A stretch of 64,000 nucleotides of DNA from Solibacillus silvestris (GCA_001586195.1 CP014609.1:3318501-3382500), one strand, 5' to 3'. Shown: positions 24,327 through 34,185, counted from the first letter of the stretch. Program-made: numbers and translations. Notes: generated by a model not told the origin, from the letters alone.

Positions 24327-25214
24327 TTATAATCCGCGGTTAGTACGTTTTAACGGATCATCATCCAAATGGTCCACATCATTTAAATGATTCGTAGTAT
24401 TAGTCGTATCTTTAACATCCGCTTCTTCACGACGAACCGTATCTGATACAGTTTCCGTATCTGTTACTTTTCGTTTGCCGACAACAATTTCTTCTGTCAC
24501 GACATCTTTTTTCGTAACCTCTACCTGTTCTTCAGTTACAGGGATATGGATTTTCCCCTGCTCTTCATAAGCATGAGTGATTCCGTCACGCAGCTGACCA
24601 TTTGCATTAAGTGTTGTGTCCTCATTAACAGGACGTCTTTCCACATAAACTTCTTCATGTTCTACCGGCACCTCAATCGTTTGCTGCTCTTCGACTACAT
24701 GTTTATCGACCTGCACCTCACCCGTTTGCACGCGTTTTTTATCTACTTGCAAGCGTTCTTCATGAAGCGCTAAACGTTCTTCATCCGTTTTCTCATAATC
24801 ACGCTCATAATGATCATTCAAGCCATAATTTTTAGTACCTTCATCAAAATAAGTACCATAATCTTTATCTACATACAATAAGTATTTCCCAGCCTGTAAT
24901 TCATCATAGTAACGATTTCGTTCGTCCTCAGAGATACCCATTTGCGTAAAGTGCTGATCGCGTACTAAGTCTTCACCCATCATGAATGCTTTAAAGCGAT
25001 CCCACCAAGAACCTTCTTTGTAATCAGTGCCATAGCCATCCGTGTTAGTGCTGTAACCTTTTGAGTTTCGGTACATCGATAGTTGATCATTGCGATTAGA
25101 TACAATATACATATCCTCTTCACCATAACCTTGTGCACGAAGGCGATCCATTTCTGCCTGTAATTCTGCTTCATTATCATAAATACCATATAATTTGTTA
25201 TCACGTGTTTCCAT
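24327..25214 (-). CDS. YsnF/AvaK-type stress protein (DUF2382) with a GSP17M-like N-terminus
   Basis: A soluble, very charged 295-residue protein. The N-terminal 110 residues (KLYGIYDNEAELQAEMDRL, then MYIVSNRND) resemble the general stress protein 17M domain. The C-terminal part (about 150-265) is the YsnF/DUF2382 domain with repeated LQVDKKRVQTGEVQVDK and VPVEHEEVYVERRPV segments. Similar Bacillus proteins belong to the general stress response, but the molecular role is unknown. GGAGGA lies 7 bases before the ATG. I looked for a sigma-B promoter upstream and found no convincing one. It appears monocistronic, sharing a terminator with the gene on the other strand. Confidence 0.88.
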   Translation of the reverse strand: METRDNKLYGIYDNEAELQAEMDRLRAQGYGEEDMYIVSNRNDQLSMYRNSKGYSTNTDGYGTDYKEGSWWDRFKAFMMGEDLVRDQHFTQMGISEDERNRYYDELQAGKYLLYVDKDYGTYFDEGTKNYGLNDHYERDYEKTDEERLALHEERLQVDKKRVQTGEVQVDKHVVEEQQTIEVPVEHEEVYVERRPVNEDTTLNANGQLRDGITHAYEEQGKIHIPVTEEQVEVTKKDVVTEEIVVGKRKVTDTETVSDTVRREEADVKDTTNTTNHLNDVDHLDDDPLKRTNRGL

Positions 25215-25458
25215 GTTTCATTCCTCCAGTTTCATTAATTTAATTTTGTATACCTACTGTCTATACTTGTTTGGCATACTATACAATACCTTTCCTCCTA
25301 AATAATAAACGTGAGGATAGTAAATTTAACATTCTGTAATAAAAATGAAAGAAAAAGATACACTGCTATGACAATAATTTATTATTAATAAGGGTAAGGC
25401 GAAATCAGAGCACAAAAAAACATAGAAAGATGTTACTCTTCCTATGTTGCCATTCAAC

Positions 25459-25608
25459 CTATTCATCGTTTTGCTTTTGTTTCTTTTCCAAATACTGTGC
25501 ACGCAATTTTTCAAGTTGCTGCTTTTTATCGAATTGGGCAGGCTTGTTTTTTTCATGATACTTCGCAACAGCTGCCTTACCTTTACTATCCAATTGATAT
25601 TTCCCCAT
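25459..25608 (-). CDS. 49-residue charged protein overlapping the end of the MHYT-EAL gene
   Basis: A reading frame that begins MGKYQLDSKGKAAVAKYHEK and ends LEKKQKQNDE. It is lysine- and glutamine-rich, soluble and probably helical. Its ATG lies 23 bases inside the 3' end of the MHYT-EAL gene, with AGGTG 6 bases upstream, so translation is likely coupled. I do not know the family. The overlap suggests that it is made together with the cyclic-di-GMP protein, and it might be a small partner or simply a conserved neighbour. Rival frames in this region on the same strand lack a comparable ribosome binding site. Confidence 0.65.
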   Translation of the reverse strand: MGKYQLDSKGKAAVAKYHEKNKPAQFDKKQQLEKLRAQYLEKKQKQNDE

Positions 25609-27646
25609 TTTGTTCACCTACTTCTTTTCGCTTTTTCCACCATTGTTCGTACTCTTCAACTGTCAATGGCTTTGAATAATAGTAGCCTTGGACGATCGGC
25701 ACTTTCTCCAAGCCCATAATAAACTGAACTTGCTCCTTCGTTTCGACACCTTCTACCAGAACATTTAAATCAAGTGAATAGCACAAGTGAATAATCGATT
25801 TTAGGATTGAGGCATCTTTTGCGGAATTGGGCACACCATCTATAAATGATTTATCAATCTTAATAGTGGATATCGGTATTTCTTTCAAATAAGATAGAGA
25901 CGATAAACCTGTTCCAAAATCATCCAGTGCTACAGACAAGCCCTTTTCCCTGAAAGTTCTTACTGCTGATATAGCATTATGAATATCATGAATGACACTT
26001 GTTTCAGTAATTTCCAATTCAATTTTAGATGCTTGAATTTTATACTTAAGCAAACTCCTATTGATTACTTTATTTAAACGCGGTGATGTCAAATACATAC
26101 CCGGAATATTAATCGATATTTGTGGCAGCTCTATCCCTATATTAGTCCATGCGGCTAATTGTTGGCAAACTCTCTCGATTAGCCAATCTGTCACATCTGA
26201 AATACGATTAGCATTTTCTAATATCGGTATAAATACCGCCGGAGATATTATTCCGTACACCGGATGCTTCCAACGCATAAGTGCCTCTATTCCTACTACA
26301 CTATTTTGCTCCGGATGCACTTTCGGCTGATATACAATGAACAATTCATTTTCATTCATCGCCCGTTGAATATCAAGGCTTAATTGACGTTCAAAATTAA
26401 ACGTATGAATTTTTGGATCGTACTTAATTATTCCATGCCTGGATTGTGTCGACGGAGCATGTAATACCGCAATTGCATTGGTAAAATGTTCATGAACCGC
26501 CTTTTTTTCATCTGACTGCGAAACAGCAAAAACTGCTTCTATCGAAACCATTCGTTCATCAATATTTAACGGACGCTCTAACAAAAGACATATACTCCGC
26601 AATCCATTGATTGTATTTTGCACACTTTCAGCAGGTGCATGTATCACCGTAAAGCGATTAGCTTCCGTGCGATACAATTTCGTCTCCTTTGGCAGACTGG
26701 TTTGCATTATTTCCATTACACTTTTTACAATTGCATCCCCAAAAGAATAGCCATAAGCTAATATATACTTCTCTACGTTGTTTAAATGGACAATGGCCAC
26801 CATTTTCGTATTCTTTTTAATACGCTGGTCTTCTGTAAATTGATTATGGTTGGGCAATTGTGTCAACGCATCAAAATATTTCATACGGAAGTCAACATAT
26901 CTATCTAGGCGACTGGCTAAAATTGCAAGTCCAAATAAACTGCCAATTCCAATTGTCACAAACAACACGACTTCAATCATATTGGAATCATGCGTATGTA
27001 CACGGATCGGCCCCTCCACATAAAAACTCATCGCTAACATACCTGTATAGTGCATGCTTGTTACAGCGATAGCCATTAAAAAAGCGGCGATACTTTTCAC
27101 CAAAACCTTTTCCATTTTAGTATCAGTAATCGAAAAGATGTACAAAGAGGCAAACGATGCCACAATTGCTATCAAGATCGATAAGCCAAACAGGACCGGA
27201 TTATAAACAACCTTCGCATCCATTTCCATAGCAGCCATACCTATATAATGCATAAGTGCTATACCGCATCCCATAAAAAAACCAGCTGCGATAAATGTTT
27301 GAATCTTTTTATAGTCGCGATTGGTTAAATAAAATGCCATATACGATGCAACAATAGCCGGGATGACAGATATAAGCGTCAGTACCAGATTATGCTTCAT
27401 AGGTATGGATATGACGAGCGCACTCATTCCAACATAGTGCATCGACCAAATTCCAAGCCCCATTGCCAGTGAAGCCAACACTAACCATATATTTTTATGA
27501 AAAAAACCCTTTCCATTGATGCGCCGATTAATATAAATCGCTGTATAGGATGCACCAAAAGCGATAATGAAAGACAATAGTATTACTAAGGGATCATATG
27601 TTCCTTCAATAATATGCATGCTTTCCAAGTCAGGTTTTGTAAACAA
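25586..27646 (-). CDS. MHYT-domain membrane sensor with degenerate GGDEF and intact EAL domain (c-di-GMP phosphodiesterase)
   Basis: A 686-residue signalling protein. Seven membrane segments in residues 20-245 carry three MHY(V/I/T)GM motifs (69-74, 132-137 and 198-203), the MHYT domain proposed to sense oxygen, CO or NO through bound metal. Residues 255-415 are a GGDEF fold whose active-site motif is replaced by EANRF (328-332), so cyclase activity is unlikely. The EAL domain (420-670) keeps EAL (454-456), the ITE metal ligand region (546-548), DDFG (575-578) and EGVE (632-635), so it should cleave c-di-GMP. The start is a TTG at 27646 behind GGGGAG. A 49-codon gene overlaps its end. Confidence 0.92.
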   Translation of the reverse strand: MFTKPDLESMHIIEGTYDPLVILLSFIIAFGASYTAIYINRRINGKGFFHKNIWLVLASLAMGLGIWSMHYVGMSALVISIPMKHNLVLTLISVIPAIVASYMAFYLTNRDYKKIQTFIAAGFFMGCGIALMHYIGMAAMEMDAKVVYNPVLFGLSILIAIVASFASLYIFSITDTKMEKVLVKSIAAFLMAIAVTSMHYTGMLAMSFYVEGPIRVHTHDSNMIEVVLFVTIGIGSLFGLAILASRLDRYVDFRMKYFDALTQLPNHNQFTEDQRIKKNTKMVAIVHLNNVEKYILAYGYSFGDAIVKSVMEIMQTSLPKETKLYRTEANRFTVIHAPAESVQNTINGLRSICLLLERPLNIDERMVSIEAVFAVSQSDEKKAVHEHFTNAIAVLHAPSTQSRHGIIKYDPKIHTFNFERQLSLDIQRAMNENELFIVYQPKVHPEQNSVVGIEALMRWKHPVYGIISPAVFIPILENANRISDVTDWLIERVCQQLAAWTNIGIELPQISINIPGMYLTSPRLNKVINRSLLKYKIQASKIELEITETSVIHDIHNAISAVRTFREKGLSVALDDFGTGLSSLSYLKEIPISTIKIDKSFIDGVPNSAKDASILKSIIHLCYSLDLNVLVEGVETKEQVQFIMGLEKVPIVQGYYYSKPLTVEEYEQWWKKRKEVGEQNGEISIG

Positions 27647-27895
27647 AGAAATTCGCTCCCCTTATCTGATTGGTGATTAATGTTCCAATTATTCATGTTG
27701 ACCTCAATTGCTGCATCTTGATAAGAAGTACATGTTGGCTTCATAAAGTTTAATACATCCAATTTAAATTGAACAGAATAAAAATAATTCTTTTTTTAAA
27801 AGATAATCTTTGCGAACAAATTCTTTTCTTTCACATCCGATATACACTAGCACAATTGAAGTATGTCTCCGTGTTCTTTCACATTTCCGAGACAT
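27647..27895. other. AT-rich intergenic stretch upstream of the MHYT-EAL gene
   Basis: I see no gene, convincing promoter or structured element here apart from the ribosome binding site at its left end and the guaA terminator that begins at its right end. Confidence 0.5.
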
Positions 27896-27936
27896 AAAAA
27901 CCCCTGGAGGTTAGATTTTTTCTAACTTCCAAGGGC
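27896..27936 (-). terminator. Terminator of guaA
   Basis: On the minus strand CCCTTGGAAGTTAGA pairs with TCTAACCTCCAGGGG, followed by five T residues, about 70 bases after the guaA stop. Confidence 0.9.
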
Positions 27937-28007
27937 ATTATCATTATAAGAATGGAGTTTTTGTAAATGTAATAGGACTAGAATTATGAGACATTAGACA
28001 ACTAATC

Positions 28008-29558
28008 CTATTCCCACTCAATCGTTGCTGGTGGCTTAGAAGTAATGTCATACAGCACGCGGTTTACGTGCTTCACTTCGTTGACGATACGTACAGAAAT
28101 CTTCTCTAGTACATCGTAAGGGATACGTGCCCAGTCTGATGTCATGCCGTCGATTGATGTTACACCGCGGATACCGATTGCGTAGTCGTACGTACGGCCA
28201 TCGCCCATTACACCTACTGAACGGATGTCAGGTAATACAGCGAAGTATTGCCAAATGTCGCGCTCCAGGCCAGCATTTTTAATTTCTTCGCGCAGGATGT
28301 AGTCTGCTTCACGAACGATTTCCAGTTTTTCTTCTGTTACTTCACCAAGTACACGAATACCTAAACCAGGACCTGGGAAAGGCTGACGCCATACAACTTC
28401 TTCAGGTAGACCTAATTCAAGGCCTAAAGCGCGTACTTCGTCTTTAAATAGTGTATTTAATGGTTCGATTAATTTGAACTTCATATCTTCCGGTAAACCA
28501 CCAACATTATGGTGTGATTTAATTGTTTGGGCAGTTGCTGTACCTGATTCAATAATATCTGTGTAAAGGGTACCTTGCGCTAAGAAGTCCATATCTTTTA
28601 GCTTTGATGACTCTTCATCAAATACGTAAATGAACTCATTACCGATAATTTTACGTTTTTGCTCTGGGTCAGAAACACCGGCAAGTTTATTCATGAAACG
28701 TTCACGAGCATCGATTTTGATCAGTTTCATATCGAAGTCTTCTGTGAAAGTTTTCATTACCTGTTCAACTTCACCTTTACGGTTTAAGTTGTGGTCCACG
28801 AACATACAAGTTAATTGGTCACCGATTGCTTTGTGGATTAACACTGCTACTACAGATGAATCAACTCCGCCTGATAATGCACAAAGTACTTGCTTATCTC
28901 CAACTTGCTCACGGATTTTCGCAATCTCGATTTCAATGAAGTTCGCCATCGACCAGTCGCCTTTTGCTTCACAAACATTGAATACGAAGTTTTTCAGTAA
29001 ATCATTTCCGTATACAGAGTGGCGTACTTCCGGATGGAATTGTACTGCATAAAATTTACGAGAAGCATCAGCCATTGCCGCGATCGGGCATGCCGGGCTT
29101 GTCGCAATTACTTCAAAACCTTCTGGCACTGCTGTTACATGGTCACCGTGGCTCATCCATACAACTTGATTTTTTGGTAATTCCGCAAATAATTTATTAT
29201 CTGAAGTAATGTTAATTTCAGCTTTCCCGTACTCACGAGTTGCTGCGCCTTCCACTTTACCGCCATGTGTTTGGGCCATTAACTGCATGCCATAGCAAAT
29301 ACCTAAAATCGGTAAACCTAATTCAAAAATCGCCGGATCTACATGGAATGCTGATTCATCATATACAGAGTTTGGACCACCTGAAAATACAATACCTACA
29401 GCATTCATTTCTTTAATTTCTTCAGCAGTAATCGTATGTGGATGTAATTCAGAGAATACACCGAATTCACGAATACGACGAGTGATTAATTGGTTGAACT
29501 GACTACCGAAATCAAGAACGACAATCTTTTCTTGTTCTTTTAACAAAGGAGTTGACAC
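28008..29558 (-). CDS. guaA: GuaA, glutamine-hydrolysing GMP synthase
   Basis: GuaA aminates XMP to GMP with ATP and glutamine. The protein is 516 residues from the GTG at 29558, close to the usual 513-525. The glutaminase domain has the nucleophile Cys at about 88 in GICYGMQ and the His/Glu pair in QFHPEV. The ATP pyrophosphatase domain starts with SGGVDSS near residue 232, and the dimerisation domain ends PPATIEWE. The GTG has GAGGTGG 5 bases upstream. The open frame extends to 29642, but that extension would be read from inside the riboswitch terminator, so it is rejected. It is controlled by its own guanine riboswitch. Confidence 0.96.
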   Translation of the reverse strand: MSTPLLKEQEKIVVLDFGSQFNQLITRRIREFGVFSELHPHTITAEEIKEMNAVGIVFSGGPNSVYDESAFHVDPAIFELGLPILGICYGMQLMAQTHGGKVEGAATREYGKAEINITSDNKLFAELPKNQVVWMSHGDHVTAVPEGFEVIATSPACPIAAMADASRKFYAVQFHPEVRHSVYGNDLLKNFVFNVCEAKGDWSMANFIEIEIAKIREQVGDKQVLCALSGGVDSSVVAVLIHKAIGDQLTCMFVDHNLNRKGEVEQVMKTFTEDFDMKLIKIDARERFMNKLAGVSDPEQKRKIIGNEFIYVFDEESSKLKDMDFLAQGTLYTDIIESGTATAQTIKSHHNVGGLPEDMKFKLIEPLNTLFKDEVRALGLELGLPEEVVWRQPFPGPGLGIRVLGEVTEEKLEIVREADYILREEIKNAGLERDIWQYFAVLPDIRSVGVMGDGRTYDYAIGIRGVTSIDGMTSDWARIPYDVLEKISVRIVNEVKHVNRVLYDITSKPPATIEWE

Positions 29559-29596
29559 TATTTCCACCTCTTCTAATTTTTTGCGGCCTATATTAA

Positions 29597-29632
29597 GAAA
29601 AAAAACGCGTAAGAAAATAATTTCTACGCGTT
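29597..29632 (-). terminator. Riboswitch-controlled terminator before guaA
   Basis: ACGCGTAGAAA pairs with TTTCTTACGCGT on the minus strand and is followed by eight T residues, 39 bases before the guaA GTG. It is a textbook expression platform for the aptamer upstream. Confidence 0.92.
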
Positions 29633-29691
29633 CATATTTCATCTCTTCTTCAAGTGGGTAAACCTATCCCTTATAAGGATATAGTGGGACC

Positions 29692-29766
29692 CACCGTCAT
29701 AGATAAGTTATTTAGGGTAACTTAGTAGAAACATCTGGACCATATTACCAGACTTATATGAAGGCA
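29692..29766 (-). promoter_or_regulatory. Purine (guanine-class) riboswitch aptamer of guaA, variant J3/1
   Basis: The minus strand shows AATATGG, GTTTCTAC, CCCTAAA and TCTATG in order. P3 is a perfect TAAGTTA/TAACTTA stem and P1 pairs GCCTTCATA with TATGACGGT, with one mismatch. The specificity position is C. The base before it, A in the other two aptamers of this window, is U here. Confidence 0.88.
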
Positions 29767-29787
29767 CAATACTATTTATTTTTCTAA

Positions 29788-29816
29788 ATTTTACTCTTTC
29801 GTCGAGTTAAAATCAA
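29788..29816 (-). promoter_or_regulatory. Promoter of guaA
   Basis: TTGATT (29816-29811) and TAAAAT (29793-29788) on the minus strand are 17 bases apart. The -35 hexamer overlaps the stop codon of the transglutaminase gene. No PurR box is visible upstream. Confidence 0.7.
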
Positions 29817-31963
29817 CCACTCGTACGATTGATTAAATATTCCCAAATTTCTTTCATTTCAGTCGTGTTCATTTGGTCGGTCTGTTTTGCATAAATAAGT
29901 CGCTCATAAAATGCCGTCAACTCACTCATTTTAGTGGTATCCAGCTGTCGATCAACACGCATTGCAAACTGTTGCAATGTTTCGTCTTGTCCTCGTTTCA
30001 AATGAACCCGCTCCAACTGTTTTAATAACACAAAATATGCTTCTTCAAAAGTTGCTGCTTTATCTAATTTCGATTTGTTCATTTGAACTGCAAGTTTTGG
30101 TTGCCATTTTCCGCGTTTTTTCCAAGCAACAATTAACCCAATCACAACAAGAGCCAGTAATCCGTACAGCACCCATTTAAATATTGACCAGTCCATTCTA
30201 CTTGTCCCATTAGTTGATTGCTTAGTTGTATCTTGTTCTTCCAACTCCGGCTTTGGTGCTTCCGGTTCTTCCATATCAGGTAGCTGCTCTTCTTCGGGAG
30301 CTTCGAAATCTACATCATAATTAATATTCATCGGATTACTAAAGCCAATTGTCGGCTCAAACGGCATCCATCCAATACCGTCAATATACGCTTCCACCCA
30401 TGAATGGGCATCATTATTCGTCACCTGGTACGTAAACGTACCGTCTTGTGCACCGATCCGTTCTCCGCTCGAAAAACCTTTTACCCAACGCGCCTGAATT
30501 CCTATAGAGCGTAGCATGACAACCATTGAAGTAGAGAAGTTATCACAATATCCAAGCCTTGTTTCAAACAAAAACTGATCTACATAGTCTTGATCTGCTG
30601 ATGGAACTTGTACATTTGTCGTTTCATATTGAAAGCCACTACGCGCAAAGTAACCTTCAATTGCACGAGCCTTGTCATATACACTGTCATACATGTCGGT
30701 AATTTCAAGAGCTAAATCAGTTACACGCTGCGGCAAATTATCCGGAAGCTGTAAATAGCGCGAATCATTTTCAGTTGAGGATAATGATTCTTTCAAAGCA
30801 ACGTAACTATATTCCGGCTGTTGAAATGTCATCTCGTATGATGCAGGAGCTACAACATCGCTGTTTATAAGAGGCAGAATTTTTTCATTGCCTGTATTAA
30901 ATCTCAATCCAGTTTGTGTACCGTCTAGATTATAAGAAGTAATGCCATATGCCTGCAATAAAAACAAGTATTCTTCATTTATAGCCTGCACTTCCACCGA
31001 CTGAGGCTCTTCACTTCCAGGCTTGATTGAAAGCGGGAGAGGATCTGCAAACTGAAGCGTTTGTTGCAATGACTCATCATCTGATTGCTCCCAACCTTTA
31101 GACGTATAAAAATCTTTCGTCTCAACACGCCAATATTGACGGATCGGTGTTTTTATTTCATAGACAATCGTATTATCCCCCGCAAACGGTCCACCCAGTC
31201 GCTCATCATTTTCCCCGTAACCAACTGTTGCAACCGATTGACTGGCATTACCCCCAATACCTGCAATATTTTTTACATATGGAACCGGGTCCGACCATTG
31301 AGGCTCTGCTTTCGGCATGACTGTTGCAACAATTCCTGCAATCATAACAAAAATGATAATCGGAGTCGCATATTTCAAGTAGTTCATCCAATCTTTTTGC
31401 ATTTCCGCGGCCTGCATAAGTCGTTTTATAAACAGCAACGATGTAAGCACAAGACCTAGTAACATTACTTTAACAATCGCCGCTGTGCCATCGTATTCTG
31501 TAAAAGTATCGAGTGTCCCGATGAAAAATACTGTAAGCAGCAGGAAATAGTAAATGCTATAGCGCACACTTACCCAATGCTGAATTAAATAAATAAGCAT
31601 CCAGATCAATATAAAAAACAAACTTGTCCGAAATGGATCACTCACATAAATCCACTCACCTGCAAGCAATATATCCAAATTGTATTTCAGTTCTTCCGAT
31701 AAAAATTGCGTCGTCGTCAATGCTTCATCTTTATACACACTGACAACAAACCATGTAATGTATGCTAACTTAATAAACCAATTAACAATAAACGGCAGCG
31801 AAAAAATCCCCAGTACTAAACATATCCCTATGAATAATACAAACTGCGTAAAGTAGCCTGTGTTCGTTAACTCCATTACCGGTATTAACCATTCTCGTAA
31901 AATCAGAAAAACAATAAAATAAAAAAAAGCGAGTTCTATTTTTTCGGCTGTGCTGCGTCTCAT
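29813..31963 (-). CDS. yebA: YebA, TgpA-like membrane transglutaminase-domain protein
   Basis: A 716-residue membrane protein. About six N-terminal helices occupy residues 10-215. An extracellular region contains a transglutaminase-like core with Cys in RLGYCDNFSTSMV, His in NDAHSWVEAY and a following acidic region; these form the expected triad. One more helix (about residues 595-615) precedes a cytoplasmic DUF4129-like tail. The organisation is that of TgpA/DUF3488 proteins. The substrate is unknown, probably a cell-surface protein or peptide. Its start overlaps the DUF58 gene stop by 4 bases. The MoxR-DUF58-transglutaminase order is conserved with B. subtilis yeaC-yeaD-yebA, also next to guaA. 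Confidence 0.92.
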   Translation of the reverse strand: MRRSTAEKIELAFFYFIVFLILREWLIPVMELTNTGYFTQFVLFIGICLVLGIFSLPFIVNWFIKLAYITWFVVSVYKDEALTTTQFLSEELKYNLDILLAGEWIYVSDPFRTSLFFILIWMLIYLIQHWVSVRYSIYYFLLLTVFFIGTLDTFTEYDGTAAIVKVMLLGLVLTSLLFIKRLMQAAEMQKDWMNYLKYATPIIIFVMIAGIVATVMPKAEPQWSDPVPYVKNIAGIGGNASQSVATVGYGENDERLGGPFAGDNTIVYEIKTPIRQYWRVETKDFYTSKGWEQSDDESLQQTLQFADPLPLSIKPGSEEPQSVEVQAINEEYLFLLQAYGITSYNLDGTQTGLRFNTGNEKILPLINSDVVAPASYEMTFQQPEYSYVALKESLSSTENDSRYLQLPDNLPQRVTDLALEITDMYDSVYDKARAIEGYFARSGFQYETTNVQVPSADQDYVDQFLFETRLGYCDNFSTSMVVMLRSIGIQARWVKGFSSGERIGAQDGTFTYQVTNNDAHSWVEAYIDGIGWMPFEPTIGFSNPMNINYDVDFEAPEEEQLPDMEEPEAPKPELEEQDTTKQSTNGTSRMDWSIFKWVLYGLLALVVIGLIVAWKKRGKWQPKLAVQMNKSKLDKAATFEEAYFVLLKQLERVHLKRGQDETLQQFAMRVDRQLDTTKMSELTAFYERLIYAKQTDQMNTTEMKEIWEYLINRTSG

Positions 31964-33147
31964 GCGTGCTTCACCTCCGAATACGTTCGCTGTAAGTCGT
32001 CCATACCGACATAATGCACTTCATTATTTTGGCTTATATGCTGCACCGGATCTTTTTGGTCACTTACGACAAAACATATAATTTTGCGAGCATATTTCGT
32101 TCCGGCATTTAATACTTCCTGAAGTTCAGGAGTCATCTCCCCAGTAATGATAACAACAACAGAGCGGCTCATCATTTTCTGTTCTTCAAACAATAAACGT
32201 TCTACACCAAACTGCGCATCCGGTACGACCGTTGCTAAATGCTGCAGGACCGTTTCATACTGTTTACCTGTTTTAATCACCGGCGTAAAATAACGGTCGA
32301 CCCCGACACTTAAAAATGAAACATCGCCCTGTTTCTTTACAATTTTATTAATATAGGATGCCGTGTAATCGACAACATCATCGAAGTTCTTCTGCACTGC
32401 GCGATCAATTAGCACAAATGTATTTTGTGATTTTTGATCTTCAAATTCCTTTGTACGCAGTTCCCCATTTTTTGCAAAGGATTTCCAGTGAATCCAAGAA
32501 AAGCGGTCACCCGGTACATATTCGCGGACACCAGTCGCAACCGTCGTATCCTTAATTAAAGAATAGCGCGATTGACTTGTACCTTGGTCATATTGCATTC
32601 CAATCGGCAATAATTTGACATCGGATACTTTTGGATATACTAAAAACAGCTGCGGGTGATTCATTACAACATTCCGTATTGTCCATCCAAAAAAGTCCGT
32701 ACATGTAAACAGCAATCCTCTAAAATGATGCTCTCCTCGTTTTAACTCCTTCAATTCATAAGTCCACTTAAACTCGCGCTTCCACCCAACCAAAAATAGT
32801 TTCGTTACATTTCCGTTCGGTTTTTCAAAATGTTCCTCCCTCATAGGTAATTCTCGGACCATCATAAAAACAAACGGAAACCAGCTCGTATTGCGGAATG
32901 TTACGGTAACTTGAACATTGCCCCCACGTTCAACTCGTTCTTTCGATAAAGTACGGGATATTTCTTTAAAACGAATCGGAATAATTGCCAGTAAAATCGA
33001 ATAGACCAAAAACGGTAAAATCGTGAAGAAAACAAACCAGCTAACAAAGCCCCCTTGGAACATTGCATAGCAATACGTAATTATAAACAACGAAACAACG
33101 GTAATTAAACGCCCGCCATGCTTTAGAAACTGCTTGATTCCCTTCAT
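31960..33147 (-). CDS. yeaD: YeaD, DUF58-domain membrane protein
   Basis: A 395-residue protein with two N-terminal membrane helices (about 12-55), then a beta-rich region, then the DUF58 signature. GVREYVPGDRFSWIHWKSFA (about residues 206-225) and the following LRTKEFEDQ are hallmarks. The C-terminal part has a von Willebrand A-like fold without a complete metal-binding motif that I can see. The family works with MoxR ATPases, possibly in assembling or maturing membrane complexes. Its ATG is joined directly to the MoxR gene stop (one-base overlap). Confidence 0.92.
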   Translation of the reverse strand: MKGIKQFLKHGGRLITVVSLFIITYCYAMFQGGFVSWFVFFTILPFLVYSILLAIIPIRFKEISRTLSKERVERGGNVQVTVTFRNTSWFPFVFMMVRELPMREEHFEKPNGNVTKLFLVGWKREFKWTYELKELKRGEHHFRGLLFTCTDFFGWTIRNVVMNHPQLFLVYPKVSDVKLLPIGMQYDQGTSQSRYSLIKDTTVATGVREYVPGDRFSWIHWKSFAKNGELRTKEFEDQKSQNTFVLIDRAVQKNFDDVVDYTASYINKIVKKQGDVSFLSVGVDRYFTPVIKTGKQYETVLQHLATVVPDAQFGVERLLFEEQKMMSRSVVVIITGEMTPELQEVLNAGTKYARKIICFVVSDQKDPVQHISQNNEVHYVGMDDLQRTYSEVKHA

Positions 33148-34088
33148 TACGGCACGTACCTTTTTACTGGAACATGGACATAACGAAGAACACTTTCAAT
33201 CACTTGTTCTTCCGTAATTCCTTCATAGCGTGTTTCTGGTTTTAAAATAATTCGGTGGCCGAAAACGAATTTCACTAAATATTGAACATCATCCGGAATA
33301 ACGTAATCTCTCCCTTTCATAAAGGCATAGCTTTGCGCAGCACGCATTAATGCGATGGAAGCACGAGGACTTACACCTAAATACACATTTTCATGATGAC
33401 GTGTATGTTGTGCGATGGACACAATATACTCTTTAATATTATTTTCTACATGTACTTGTTTTGCTTGTTCTCTTAAATCGTTCAACTGCTCGATTGTTAA
33501 TACCGGGAAAAGATCATCTATCGGAACCGATTTTTCGGCACGATTCAGCACTTCAATTTCCTCTTCTTTCGTAGGATAGCCCATCTTTATTTTCAGTAAA
33601 AAGCGGTCTAGTTGCGCTTCCGGAAGCGGATATGTCCCCTCATATTCAATCGGGTTTTGTGTTGCCATTACAAAAAAAGGCTTTGGCAGCTGAATCGTTT
33701 CACCGTCCACCGTAATTGACCCCTCTTCCATACTTTCCAACAGAGCGGCCTGTGTTTTTGGTGATGTACGGTTAATTTCATCCGCTAACACAATATTGCC
33801 GACAATCGGCCCCGGACGGAACTCAAACTGTAATGTTTTCGGATTATATATAGAAACGCCAATTACATCAGATGGCAGTAAATCCGGTGTAAATTGAATA
33901 CGTTTAAAGCTTGCACCCAGTGACTTTGAAAGCGCACGTACCATCATTGTTTTCCCAACGCCCGGCACGTCTTCCAGTAATACATGCCCTCCTGCTAATA
34001 ACGAAACAATACTTAGCTCGGCAATCTCTCTTTTTCCTATCATTACTTTTTCGATATTTTTAATTATTCCCTCGATCTGCTCATTCAT
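33147..34088 (-). CDS. yeaC: YeaC, MoxR-family AAA+ ATPase
   Basis: A 313-residue AAA+ ATPase from the ATG at 34088, which has a GGGGGG site 7 bases upstream; the frame opens earlier but without a site. Walker A is DVPGVGKTMMV near residue 40, Walker B is IVLADEINR near 107, sensor 1 lies in FFVMATQNPIEYEG, and the arginine-finger region is QLDRFLLK. MoxR proteins act as chaperone-like ATPases that insert cofactors or remodel partners. It is the first gene of the three-gene operon; no membrane segment is present. Confidence 0.94.
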   Translation of the reverse strand: MNEQIEGIIKNIEKVMIGKREIAELSIVSLLAGGHVLLEDVPGVGKTMMVRALSKSLGASFKRIQFTPDLLPSDVIGVSIYNPKTLQFEFRPGPIVGNIVLADEINRTSPKTQAALLESMEEGSITVDGETIQLPKPFFVMATQNPIEYEGTYPLPEAQLDRFLLKIKMGYPTKEEEIEVLNRAEKSVPIDDLFPVLTIEQLNDLREQAKQVHVENNIKEYIVSIAQHTRHHENVYLGVSPRASIALMRAAQSYAFMKGRDYVIPDDVQYLVKFVFGHRIILKPETRYEGITEEQVIESVLRYVHVPVKRYVP

Positions 34089-34185
34089 GAATAGTCCCCC
34101 CACCTGAAATCGTTGCATCTTTGGCATATAGTTTAAGCATAACGAAAACAAAATGCGAGCACAACTAGTTTACCCGGAAATTGGA

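Noticed and set aside
25215-25300. Possible sigma-B promoter upstream of the YsnF-like gene
   Set aside because: No GTTTAA-N12-15-GGGTAT pattern could be found, only weak partial matches.
25326-25568. 80-codon minus-strand frame downstream of the MHYT-EAL gene
   Set aside because: It overlaps the 49-codon gene in another frame, has no clear ribosome site and contains low-complexity sequence. The shorter frame fits better.
29559-29642. N-terminal extension of GuaA by 28 codons
   Set aside because: The extension is translated from the riboswitch terminator stem. A GTG with a good ribosome site and the usual GuaA length lies downstream at 29558.
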